A stretch of DNA of 5,349 bases from contig SOJS01000046.1 in assembly GCA_004376435.1 (NCBI GenBank), positions 1 through 5,349 of the forward strand, written 5' to 3'. A program made the translations under genes and the position numbers. Numbering within the stretch: position 1 is the stretch's first letter; each line of letters begins with the position of its first letter. The notes beneath the pieces are model-generated. The model was not told the origin of the DNA. It searched no databases and saw only the letters and a program-made list of their open reading frames with translations. This DNA comes from Dehalococcoidia bacterium (GTDB lineage: Bacteria; Chloroflexota; Dehalococcoidia; Dehalococcoidales; JAUVZE01). Shown piece by piece: positions 1 through 5,198 of this stretch.

Positions 1-267
1 CGTTATATAGGGGTAGACCCCCATCGCCGCCACACTGAAGTTCCTCATGGCACCGCCGCTGAACATATCAAGCATGCCAAATATCGGCATCCGCTCGAAT
101 AGCTGTTGCAGGGCATCAAGGTCTACCCCGGGCAGAGGCACATGAGCCACAAAGCGGAAGATTACCAGAATACCAATGGTGAGGAGAATTCGCCGCCTCA
201 GGTCAGGTAGGTTGAAGGCATCAATCATTGCCTGCAGCAGTTTGGGTCTAGTTTGCCTCGACAGCAC
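1..267 (-). CDS. secY: SecY preprotein translocase channel subunit, N-terminal part (truncated by window edge)
   Basis: SecY forms the protein-conducting channel of the Sec translocon in the cytoplasmic membrane. Only the first 89 codons are visible and the frame is open at base 1. After a basic cytosolic N terminus (LPDLRRR, residues 20-26) comes transmembrane segment 1 (about 27-44, ILLTIGILVIFRF), then the periplasmic VPLPGVD turn (43-49), which matches the IPIPGID turn of other SecYs, and the plug region with MFSGGAMRNFS (68-78), ending in GVYPYIT. I chose the GTG at 265-267 because AGGAGG lies 6 nt upstream, inside rplO. It adds about eight residues before the LLQAMIDAF stretch that aligns with many SecY starts. 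An ATG at 226-228 is the alternative but has no ribosome-binding site. The gene overlaps the end of rplO by 20 nt, so it is probably translationally coupled. secY after rplO is the normal end of the spc operon. Confidence 0.95.
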   Translation of the reverse strand, partial: MLSRQTRPKLLQAMIDAFNLPDLRRRILLTIGILVIFRFVAHVPLPGVDLDALQQLFERMPIFGMLDMFSGGAMRNFSVAAMGVYPYIT

Positions 268-715
268 GCCCTACCTCCTCAGCCTTGCCGCCGGCGGCTT
301 CAATCTTGGCTTTAGCCGCCGCCGAGAATTTGTTTGCCTTTACCACCAGGGGGTGACCTATGTCACCATCAGCCAGAATCTTAATCGGATAACGCAGGGT
401 TTTGACTATGCCGGCATCTACCAGCTTCTGGGGCGTCACCTCACTTCCGGACTTGAAGACTTTAAGCTTACCTATGTTAACCGTGCTGTACTCGGTCCGG
501 AAGATATTGGTAAAGCCGCGCTTTTGCGGCAGGCGCTTGATTAAAGGTAACTGCCCGCCCTCAAAGCCGGGACGCATCTTGTAGCCGGCACGGGACTTCT
601 GCCCCTTACAGCCCCGCCCCGAATAGGTGCCGTGGCCGCTGCCATCCCCCCGCCCGACTCGCTTTCGGCTCTTCTTGGAGCCGGGGGCGGGGGAAAGTTC
701 ATCCTGCCTCACCAT
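248..715 (-). CDS. rplO: Large-subunit ribosomal protein uL15 (L15)
   Basis: uL15 binds 23S rRNA and takes part in late 50S assembly. The 155-residue product has the family layout: a basic N terminus opening as DELSPAPGSKKSRKRVGRG (5-23), a Gly-rich rRNA-threading extension to about residue 45, the FEGGQLPL (51-58) and RLPQKRGF (61-68) motifs, and a globular C-terminal domain with HPLVVKANKFS and an AAGGKAEEV end. It is a few residues longer than the roughly 145 usual for bacteria. The ATG start lies 17 nt inside the end of rpmD, with GGAGG just upstream (3 nt spacing). Its 3' end carries the ribosome-binding site and start of secY. I see no lesions. Confidence 0.98.
   Translation of the reverse strand: MVRQDELSPAPGSKKSRKRVGRGDGSGHGTYSGRGCKGQKSRAGYKMRPGFEGGQLPLIKRLPQKRGFTNIFRTEYSTVNIGKLKVFKSGSEVTPQKLVDAGIVKTLRYPIKILADGDIGHPLVVKANKFSAAAKAKIEAAGGKAEEVGRAVEAN
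274..279 (-). promoter_or_regulatory. Shine-Dalgarno site of secY inside rplO
   Basis: On the minus strand this reads AGGAGG, a perfect anti-16S complement, 6 nt before the GTG at 267. It is formed by two consecutive Glu codons near the rplO C terminus. It decides the secY start in favour of GTG over the downstream ATG at 228. Confidence 0.8.
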
Positions 716-890
716 TCTCCTCCACTTTAACTAGGTGTTTCACCTTATTAATCATGCCCCTGATTGAGGCGCTGTCATTATGAGTAACGCTACTGTTTAG
801 ACGGTGAAGACCAAGCGCCTTTAAGGTTTTCCTCTGCGTCTTATTGTAGCCAATGCCACTTTTGACCCAGGTGATATGTAGCTTAGCCAC
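699..890 (-). CDS. rpmD: Large-subunit ribosomal protein uL30 (L30)
   Basis: uL30 is a small 23S rRNA-binding protein of the 50S subunit. Starting at the GTG at 888-890 the product is 63 residues, beginning MAKLHITWVKSGIGYNK, which is the normal L30 opening; ALGL (25-28) and IRGMINKVKHLV (43-54) are the other family motifs, followed by a short acidic tail. The frame stays open upstream to a TTG at 903-905, which would add MRGKR. I prefer the GTG because a GAGGGGG stretch lies 6 nt before it and its start matches the family. The gene overlaps the rpsE stop by 8 nt and the rplO start by 17 nt. It lies in its usual place between rpsE and rplO. Confidence 0.95.
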   Translation of the reverse strand: MAKLHITWVKSGIGYNKTQRKTLKALGLHRLNSSVTHNDSASIRGMINKVKHLVKVEENGEAG

Positions 891-1401
891 TCTCTTCCCC
901 CTCAACCTTAACTGATTTACGCTTGGCTATTTCCTCCTTGGGGTCTTTAAGCTGGCTGAGGGCAAATATTGTTGCCTTGGCCACATTAATGCGGTTTGAG
1001 CTTCCCAGTGATTTGGAAAGGATATCCTTGACCCCGACTGCCTCAAGCACCGCCCGCACGCTACCGCCGGCAATAATACCAGTGCCGCGTGCCGCTGGCT
1101 TGAGCAGGACTTTGGCGGCGCTAAGTTTAACCATTATTTCATGAGGGATGGTGGTGCCGGCTAGCGGCACTTTAATCAGGTTCTTTTTGGCAATAGCCCC
1201 ACCCTTGTTAATCGCCTCCGGCACCTCGCTGGCTTTGCCAACACCAATGCCGACATGACCATTATTATCCCCGGTTACCACCAGGGCGCTGAAGCTGAGA
1301 CGCTTGCCTCCTTTGACCACCTTGGACACCCGATTAATATAGAGTAGCTTGTCATTCAGCTCAAGCTCTGTTGGGTCTATCCGGCTTATCTGTCCTTTCA
1401 C
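883..1401 (-). CDS. rpsE: Small-subunit ribosomal protein uS5 (S5)
   Basis: uS5 lies at the mRNA entry side of the 30S subunit and contributes to decoding accuracy and mRNA unwinding. The 172-residue product shows the double-stranded RNA-binding-like N-terminal domain with INRVSKVVKGGKR (22-34, the loop where spectinomycin-resistance changes fall in other bacteria), GDNNGHVGIGVGKASEVPEAI (44-64), and the C-terminal domain with PAARGTGIIAGGSVR (102-116). It ends in a charged tail. The start is uncertain. GTG at 1399-1401 is the only in-frame start codon between the rplR stop and the conserved region, but the GAGG upstream of it overlaps the start codon itself, and a four-codon ORF at 1398-1412 ends on it. 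The gap from rplR is 18 nt, and the gene overlaps rpmD by 8 nt. Confidence 0.97.
   Translation of the reverse strand: MKGQISRIDPTELELNDKLLYINRVSKVVKGGKRLSFSALVVTGDNNGHVGIGVGKASEVPEAINKGGAIAKKNLIKVPLAGTTIPHEIMVKLSAAKVLLKPAARGTGIIAGGSVRAVLEAVGVKDILSKSLGSSNRINVAKATIFALSQLKDPKEEIAKRKSVKVEGEESG
897..903 (-). promoter_or_regulatory. Shine-Dalgarno site of rpmD inside rpsE
   Basis: The minus strand reads GAGGGGG, ending 6 nt before the GTG at 890. It lies in the Glu-Gly codons of the rpsE C terminus and is the reason for placing the rpmD start at 890 rather than at the TTG at 905. Confidence 0.6.
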
Positions 1402-1412
1402 CTCTTTAACAT
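1398..1412 (-). other. Four-codon mini-ORF overlapping the rpsE start
   Basis: Between rplR and rpsE the minus strand reads ATG TTA AAG AGG TGA. It is preceded by AGGGGG, 3 nt before the ATG, and that stretch uses the last two bases of the rplR stop codon. The mini-ORF's TGA overlaps the rpsE GTG in a GTGA arrangement. It may be a leader that feeds ribosomes to rpsE by reinitiation, or the true rpsE start broken by a single-base indel (see findings), or chance. The pattern is seen directly; any function is inferred. Confidence 0.35.
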
Positions 1413-1419
1413 AAACCCC

Positions 1420-1782
1420 CTAAAATTTCAGTCCTCCCTGCCGTGCCGCCTCAGCCAGGGCTTTGACCCGGCCGTGGTATTTATGCCCGCCGCGGTCAAA
1501 AACTACCTCTTTTACCCCTTTACTCAGTGCCTGTTTGGCTATCAGCTTGCCAACCAGCTTTGCCTTGTCTGTCTTGGCTTTACCGTCTGCCTTGCTTTTT
1601 ATCTCGGCATTAAGGGTTGAACTAGCCGCCAGCGTATGCCCCTTTGAGTCATCAATAACCTGGGCGTAGATATGGTTTAAGCTGCGGAAGACACAAAGAC
1701 GTGGTCTCCCTGCTGTCCCTGCCATTCTGGCTCGGGTTCGCTTGTGTCTTCGGTGACGAGCTAGCCTCTTCTCATTTTCCAT
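1420..1782 (-). CDS. rplR: Large-subunit ribosomal protein uL18 (L18)
   Basis: uL18 binds 5S rRNA and, with uL5, helps attach the 5S particle to the central protuberance of the 50S subunit. The 120-residue product has the basic N terminus (KRLARHRRHKRTRARMAGTA), the RPRLCVFRS strand, the HIYAQVIDD segment, and the diagnostic C terminus VVFDRGGHKYHGRVKALAEAA ending GGLKF. Length is normal for bacteria. The start is either the ATG at 1780-1782 used here or the immediately preceding GTG at 1783-1785, one codon longer. Only a weak GAG is available as a ribosome-binding site, so the choice rests on codon preference. The rplF stop lies 9-12 nt upstream. Confidence 0.97.
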   Translation of the reverse strand: MENEKRLARHRRHKRTRARMAGTAGRPRLCVFRSLNHIYAQVIDDSKGHTLAASSTLNAEIKSKADGKAKTDKAKLVGKLIAKQALSKGVKEVVFDRGGHKYHGRVKALAEAARQGGLKF

Positions 1783-1794
1783 CACTTTTAACTC

Positions 1795-2343
1795 TTAGCC
1801 ACCGATAGCCTTCCCTGCCTTACCCGCTTTAAGGTGGACGACCTCGCCGAGATAGCGGATACCCTTGCCCTTATAGGCATCAGGGGGGCGGATAGCCCGA
1901 ATCTTAGCCGCCACCTCGCCAACGGCTTCTTTCTCAATACCGCTAACCTTAATCTTATTTGTTCCCTCTACCTCCAGTGACACCCCGGGCAGTGGCGTTA
2001 CCTCCACCGGGTGGGAATAGCCGACACGAATTACAAGATTATCGCCGGTCTTTTCTGCCCGATAACCAACGCCGATTATTTCCAGCTCCTTGGTAAAGCC
2101 TTTAGTTACCCCTGCCACCATATTAGCCAGCAGGCTTCGTGTCAGCCCGTGCTGGGAGCGGTGCTCCTTGCTGTCGCTGGGTCGTGATACTATCAGGCAA
2201 TCATCTTTTAGAGTTATTGACATATCCCGGCTGAAACGACGGCTAAGCTGTCCTTTAGGTCCGTCTACGGTGACCTTGGCTCTTTTAATATCTATCTTTA
2301 CCCCCTCAGGCACAGTTATGGGCATTCTTCCTAATCTAGACAT
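1795..2343 (-). CDS. rplF: Large-subunit ribosomal protein uL6 (L6)
   Basis: uL6 lies near the sarcin-ricin loop and the factor-binding site of the 50S subunit. The 182-residue product has the two tandem L6 folds: MSRLGRMPITVPEGV at the start, GPKGQLSR (28-35) in domain 1, VAGVTKGFTKELEIIGVGYRA around residues 77-96 at the junction, and the C-terminal signature PPDAYKGKGIRY (153-164) followed by KAGKAGK (172-178). It is slightly longer than the usual 175-180 residues. The ATG start is preceded by GGGGTGAT, a good match to the extended anti-Shine-Dalgarno complement, in a 15-nt gap after rpsH. I see no lesions. Confidence 0.98.
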   Translation of the reverse strand: MSRLGRMPITVPEGVKIDIKRAKVTVDGPKGQLSRRFSRDMSITLKDDCLIVSRPSDSKEHRSQHGLTRSLLANMVAGVTKGFTKELEIIGVGYRAEKTGDNLVIRVGYSHPVEVTPLPGVSLEVEGTNKIKVSGIEKEAVGEVAAKIRAIRPPDAYKGKGIRYLGEVVHLKAGKAGKAIGG

Positions 2344-2358
2344 TTATCACCCCAATAG

Positions 2359-2757
2359 TTACCAGACATAGCATAGGAGTTCACCCCCAAGCTCTTTTCG
2401 CCAGGCCTGATGCCCCGTCATCACCCCCTTGGAGGTGGAAATGATGGCAATGCCGGCGCCTCCATAAACACGGGGAATCTCCTTCTGCTGCACATATACC
2501 CTTAAGCCCGGTTTGCTCACCCGCTCCAGACCAGAAATAACGGGCTGCTTTTTATCAATATATTTAAGGTGGATTTTAATTACCCGCTGTGGCTTACCCC
2601 GCACTACCTCATAATCGCTGATAAATCCCTCCTCCTTGAGAATCTTGGAAATGGAGAGCTTCATCCGTGACGACGGCACCAGCACCGAATCATGCTGTGC
2701 CATAATGGCATTTCTTATTCTGGTTAGCATATCAGCAATTGGGTCAGAAATAGTCAT
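2359..2757 (-). CDS. rpsH: Small-subunit ribosomal protein uS8 (S8)
   Basis: uS8 is a primary 16S rRNA-binding protein for the central domain of the 30S subunit. In Escherichia coli it also represses the spc operon at the mRNA level. The 132-residue product begins with the family opening MTISDPIADMLTRIRNA and carries the C-terminal rRNA-binding signature ISTSKGVMTGHQA (106-118), ending CYVW. Length is typical. The ATG start follows a 28-nt AT-rich gap, the widest in the window, with only a weak ribosome-binding site (GGA about 9 nt upstream; AAGGA further off). Any feedback site would have to lie within coding sequence, because the E. coli-like region before rplE has no spacer here. Confidence 0.98.
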   Translation of the reverse strand: MTISDPIADMLTRIRNAIMAQHDSVLVPSSRMKLSISKILKEEGFISDYEVVRGKPQRVIKIHLKYIDKKQPVISGLERVSKPGLRVYVQQKEIPRVYGGAGIAIISTSKGVMTGHQAWRKELGGELLCYVW

Positions 2758-2785
2758 CTCAAAATTCCAAAATCCTTTTTTATAA

Positions 2786-2971
2786 TTACCAGCTTGATTT
2801 CCTCACCCCTGGAATCTGCCCGGCTAAAGCCAACTGGCGAAAACAGATACGGCATAGTCCGAACTTGCGGATATAGGCACGAGGCCGACCGCACAGGGAG
2901 CATCGGTTATGCTGTTGCACTTTATATTTGGCAGGTCGCTGCCACTTAGCGATTTTTGACTTTTTAGCCAT
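2786..2971 (-). CDS. rpsN: Small-subunit ribosomal protein uS14, zinc-binding type Z
   Basis: uS14 binds 16S rRNA in the head of the 30S subunit. The 61-residue product starts MAKKSKIAKWQRPAKYKV and is the short zinc form: Cys24-x2-Cys27 and Cys40-x2-Cys43 make a four-cysteine knuckle (RCSLCGRP and GLCRICFR), and it ends GQIPGVRKSSW. The zinc-free form of E. coli is about 100 residues and lacks these cysteines. The frame is open further upstream through the end of rplE, but the ATG at 2969-2971 gives the family's normal start and has GGAGG 3 nt upstream. The gap from rplE is 10 nt. Some annotation systems call this gene rpsZ or rpsN1. Confidence 0.98.
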   Translation of the reverse strand: MAKKSKIAKWQRPAKYKVQQHNRCSLCGRPRAYIRKFGLCRICFRQLALAGQIPGVRKSSW

Positions 2972-2981
2972 CTGCCTCCAT

Positions 2982-3524
2982 TTAATCCCGGGCGAAGGGC
3001 ACGCCGAGTAATTCCAATAGGTGTCTGCTCTCATCATCGGTCTTGGCGGTGGTGATGATTGACACCTCAAGCCCTCGCGCCTTGTCTATTTTGTCATAGT
3101 CTACTTCAGGAAAGATAGTCTGCTCCTTGAGCCCCAGGGTATAATTGCCCCTGCCGTCAAAGGAGTCTGCGGGAACTCCCTGAAACTCACGGAGACGGGA
3201 GAGGACAGCGTTTACCAGCTTATCAAGAAAATCATACATACGCTCGCTGCGCAGGGTTACTTTCATGCCGATGGGCATCCCCGCCCTTAACTTGAAGACG
3301 GCAATAGACTTCTTGGCTCGGGTGATAACCGGGTGTTGCCCGGAGATTGCCGTCAGGTCTCTTTCCGCCCCTTCCAGAGCCTTGGCATTCTGCACTGCCT
3401 CACCTAAACCAATATTAATGACCACCTTTTCCAGCCGTGGCACCTGCATTATGTTCTTGTAGCCATAAAGCTCCATCAGGCGGGGAACAACCTCTTTTTT
3501 ATATCTTTCCTTCAACGGTGACAT
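2982..3524 (-). CDS. rplE: Large-subunit ribosomal protein uL5 (L5)
   Basis: uL5 binds 5S rRNA and contacts the P-site tRNA from the central protuberance. The 180-residue product, of normal length, has the family signature LEKVVINIGLGEA (31-43), the KKSIAVFKLRAGMPIG loop (71-86) that reaches the P-site tRNA, and SFDGRGNYTLGLKEQ (121-135), ending with the LLELLGVPF helix. The ATG directly abuts the rplX stop (TAAATG, no spacer), and GAGGT inside the end of rplX, about 10 nt upstream, is the likely ribosome-binding site. Tight coupling to rplX is likely. Confidence 0.98.
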   Translation of the reverse strand: MSPLKERYKKEVVPRLMELYGYKNIMQVPRLEKVVINIGLGEAVQNAKALEGAERDLTAISGQHPVITRAKKSIAVFKLRAGMPIGMKVTLRSERMYDFLDKLVNAVLSRLREFQGVPADSFDGRGNYTLGLKEQTIFPEVDYDKIDKARGLEVSIITTAKTDDESRHLLELLGVPFARD

Positions 3525-3848
3525 TTAATCAATTACCTCACCACAGCGGCGACAGACCCGAACCTCCCTGCCGTCCTCCAGAAAGCGGAAGCCGACCCGG
3601 GTAGGGTGGTTACAGCGACTGCACAGCAACTTGACATCAGAAATACGGACGGGCGCCTCAAGCTGTATTATGCCCGCCTGCCTGACTCTCCCCCTGGCTC
3701 GGGTGTGCCGTTTAATAAAGTTGATGCCCTCAATTATTAACTGCTCTTTTCTGGGGTAAGCAAAACGCACCTTACCCGTTTTACCCTTATCTTTGCCGGT
3801 AATCACCAGCACGGTATCGTCCTTTCTTATCTTCACTGTCTGCCTCAC
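3525..3848 (-). CDS. rplX: Large-subunit ribosomal protein uL24 (L24) with C-terminal zinc ribbon
   Basis: uL24 is an early 50S assembly-initiator protein that binds the 5' part of 23S rRNA. The 107-residue product has the KOW motif near the start (DDTVLVITGKDKGKTGKV, 10-27), the GINFIKRHTR segment (41-50) and VRISDVKLLC. The C-terminal part holds two CxxC pairs, Cys76/Cys79 and Cys99/Cys102, around HPTRVGFRF and RVCRRCGEVID: this is the cysteine-plus form expected to bind zinc, which many bacteria have lost. The start is given as GTG at 3846-3848, overlapping the rplN stop as GTGA. A second GTG at 3834-3836 would give MKIRKDDTVLV, closer to the usual family start, with GAGG 6 nt upstream, and may be the real one. 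Confidence 0.97.
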   Translation of the reverse strand: MRQTVKIRKDDTVLVITGKDKGKTGKVRFAYPRKEQLIIEGINFIKRHTRARGRVRQAGIIQLEAPVRISDVKLLCSRCNHPTRVGFRFLEDGREVRVCRRCGEVID

Positions 3849-4213
3849 AGAACCTCGGGTGCCAGAGAGATAATCTTGGTAAAATTCTTCTCTCTTAATT
3901 CTCTGGCTACCGGTCCGAATATGCGACTTCCTTTAGGGTTATTCTTATCCGTTAAGATGACAGCGGCATTTTCATCAAACCTGATATAAGAGCCATCGGG
4001 GCGCCGATATGGCTGAGCAGTGCGAATAATAACCGCCCGGACAACATCACCCTTCTTGACCTCTGCCCCGGGGATGGCTCGTTTGACTGAAGCCACAATG
4101 ACATCACCTACTCGGGCATACCTCTTTCTGGTGCCGCCCAGTACCCCGATGCACATCAGCTGTCGGGCGCCGGTATTATCGGCGGCTTTAAGTCGGGTAT
4201 AGGATTGAATCAT
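3845..4213 (-). CDS. rplN: Large-subunit ribosomal protein uL14 (L14)
   Basis: uL14 binds 23S rRNA at the subunit interface, forms intersubunit bridges and is the docking site of the silencing factor RsfS in other bacteria. The product is 122 residues, exactly the normal bacterial length. Motifs are MIQSYTRLKAADNTGARQLMCI at the start (1-22, with the ADNTGA signature at 11-16), RVGDVIVASVKRAIPG (34-49), IRFDENAAVIL (77-87) and GSRIFGPVARELR (95-107). The ATG comes one base after the rpsQ stop (TGA-T-ATG), with GGAG inside rpsQ about 10 nt upstream. Its stop overlaps the rplX GTG by 4 nt. Confidence 0.99.
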   Translation of the reverse strand: MIQSYTRLKAADNTGARQLMCIGVLGGTRKRYARVGDVIVASVKRAIPGAEVKKGDVVRAVIIRTAQPYRRPDGSYIRFDENAAVILTDKNNPKGSRIFGPVARELREKNFTKIISLAPEVL

Positions 4214-4214
4214 A

Positions 4215-4511
4215 TCATTCTATCTCCGGTAGGGTTATTTCTTCAGGCTTAACCTCAACCACTGTTCCCTTGCTTATTATCTCGGCGACTCGCCACCGCT
4301 TCTGCCGTGACAGCGGGCGGGTCTCCACAATTCTTACTATATCTTCCAGCCGACACTCATTTTTTTCGTCATGGGCTTTATGTTTAATAGTTCTCTTAAT
4401 CGTCTTCTTGTATAACGGATGACGGCGGCGTGTTTCTACTGCCACCACCACTGTTTTATCCATCTTGTTGCTCACCACACGGCCAATTCTGTCTTTGCGC
4501 TTGCTCTCCAT
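4215..4511 (-). CDS. rpsQ: Small-subunit ribosomal protein uS17 (S17)
   Basis: uS17 is a primary 16S rRNA-binding protein with an OB fold. The 98-residue product has GRVVSNKMDKTVVVAVETRR (10-29), HPLYKKTIKRT (31-41), a KAHDEKN loop, and the diagnostic VETRPLSRQKRW (62-73). It is about 10-15 residues longer than the usual 80-88 because of the C-terminal tail VVEVKPEEITLPEIE, which is acidic. The usual Gly-Asp just before the VxIxETRPLS strand is Glu-Asp here. The ATG start follows a 20-nt gap after rpmC, with AGGGAAG as a plausible ribosome-binding site. The rplN start lies one base after its stop. Confidence 0.98.
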   Translation of the reverse strand: MESKRKDRIGRVVSNKMDKTVVVAVETRRRHPLYKKTIKRTIKHKAHDEKNECRLEDIVRIVETRPLSRQKRWRVAEIISKGTVVEVKPEEITLPEIE

Positions 4512-4531
4512 AGCTAAATCTTCCCTGCCGG

Positions 4532-4744
4532 CTAGGATTTTTCCTCCTGCTCTGTATTAAGCTCTCTCTCCCTTAATATAGTCTTCAGTCTGGCGATCTT
4601 CCTTCTCACCCGCGGAATTTCGCGGTGGTTGGCCAGCTGCTTGGTAGCCGCGCGGAAGCGAAGGTTGAACAGCTCCTGATGAGCTTCCTCTAGCTGCTTT
4701 ACCACATCCTCAGCACTAAGAGCTCTAATTTCCTTAACCTTCAA
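4532..4744 (-). CDS. rpmC: Large-subunit ribosomal protein uL29 (L29)
   Basis: uL29 sits at the polypeptide exit of the 50S subunit beside uL23 and forms part of the docking surface for SRP and the Sec channel. The 70-residue product is the family's helical hairpin: MKVKEIRALSAEDVVKQLEE, the conserved ELFNLRFRAATKQL (24-37), and NHREIPRVRRKIARLKTI (39-56), with an acidic Glu-rich tail. The start codon is TTG (4742-4744), overlapping the end of rplP by 11 nt; AAGGAG lies about 10 nt upstream inside rplP. No ATG or GTG nearby gives a family-like N terminus, so TTG is well supported. Confidence 0.97.
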   Translation of the reverse strand: MKVKEIRALSAEDVVKQLEEAHQELFNLRFRAATKQLANHREIPRVRRKIARLKTILRERELNTEQEEKS

Positions 4745-5198
4745 CTTTAGCCGGCTCCTTATCGGCTGAACCTTGGCTCAGGGCAACGCCGACCTCTCTA
4801 GCCACAAATCTGGTGGCTATCGGCAGCTTGTGTGAAGCCAGACGCATTGCCTCTTTAGTTGCTTCCTCGCTGACACCCCCCATTTCAAATAGAATTCTTC
4901 CCGGTTTAACCACCGCTACCCAGTGGTCTGGGGGTCCCTTACCGCCACCCATGCGAGTCTCAGCCGGTTTCTTGGTGACTGGTTTATCGGGGAAAATGCG
5001 TATCCAGACATTGCCGCCACGACGAACATGATGGGTAATAGCCCGCCGCGCCGCTTCAATCTGCCGGCTGGTAACCCAGGCCGCCTCCAGCGCTTGGAGG
5101 CCGAAATCACCAAAGATAACTGTATTCCCCGTCTGGGCTTTGCCGCGGCGATGTCCTTTATGAGACTTGCGATATTTAACCCGTTTCGGCTGTAGCAT
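4734..5198 (-). CDS. rplP: Large-subunit ribosomal protein uL16 (L16)
   Basis: uL16 binds 23S rRNA near the A-site tRNA elbow and is added late in 50S assembly. The 154-residue product begins with the near-invariant MLQPKRVKYRKSHKGHRRGK, followed by GLQALEAAWVTSRQIEAARRA (the rRNA-binding helix, 33-53), VWIRIFPDKPVTKKP (64-78), TRMGGGKGPPDHWVA (81-95; Arg82 corresponds to the arginine hydroxylated in E. coli L16) and LPIATRFV. The last 15-18 residues (from about GVALSQGS) form a charged tail beyond the usual 137-147-residue length. The ATG lies 23 nt inside the preceding gene, with GAGG 6 nt upstream. It overlaps the rpmC start by 11 nt. Confidence 0.99.
   Translation of the reverse strand: MLQPKRVKYRKSHKGHRRGKAQTGNTVIFGDFGLQALEAAWVTSRQIEAARRAITHHVRRGGNVWIRIFPDKPVTKKPAETRMGGGKGPPDHWVAVVKPGRILFEMGGVSEEATKEAMRLASHKLPIATRFVAREVGVALSQGSADKEPAKVEG

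Noticed and set aside
176..544. A 122-codon open frame on the plus strand opposite rplO
   Set aside because: It is antisense to a fully conserved ribosomal protein gene, its translation shows no recognisable family, and such open frames are expected opposite codon-biased genes. The other plus-strand open frames (for example 923-1144, 2090-2371, 4923-5195) were dropped for the same reason.
2758..2785. Possible internal promoter in the AT-rich rpsN-rpsH gap (TATAAA-like run)
   Set aside because: The minus strand has ATTATAAAAAAGG, but no -35-like hexamer stands at 16-18 nt and the A-rich spacer is only 28 nt. There is not enough to call a promoter.
2964..2981. Short ORF ATG GAG GCA GAT GGC TAA at the rpsN start, similar to the rpsE mini-ORF
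   Set aside because: It has no ribosome-binding site of its own, and its stop lies inside rpsN rather than on its start codon. rpsN has GGAGG directly before its ATG, so no leader is needed.
2786..3070. Longer 94-codon version of rpsN starting inside rplE
   Set aside because: The extra N-terminal residues are the out-of-frame reading of the end of rplE. The family start MAKKS with GGAGG upstream lies at 2971.
4916..5113. A 65-codon minus-strand frame inside rplP
   Set aside because: It lies wholly within rplP in another frame; rplP is unambiguous over this stretch.
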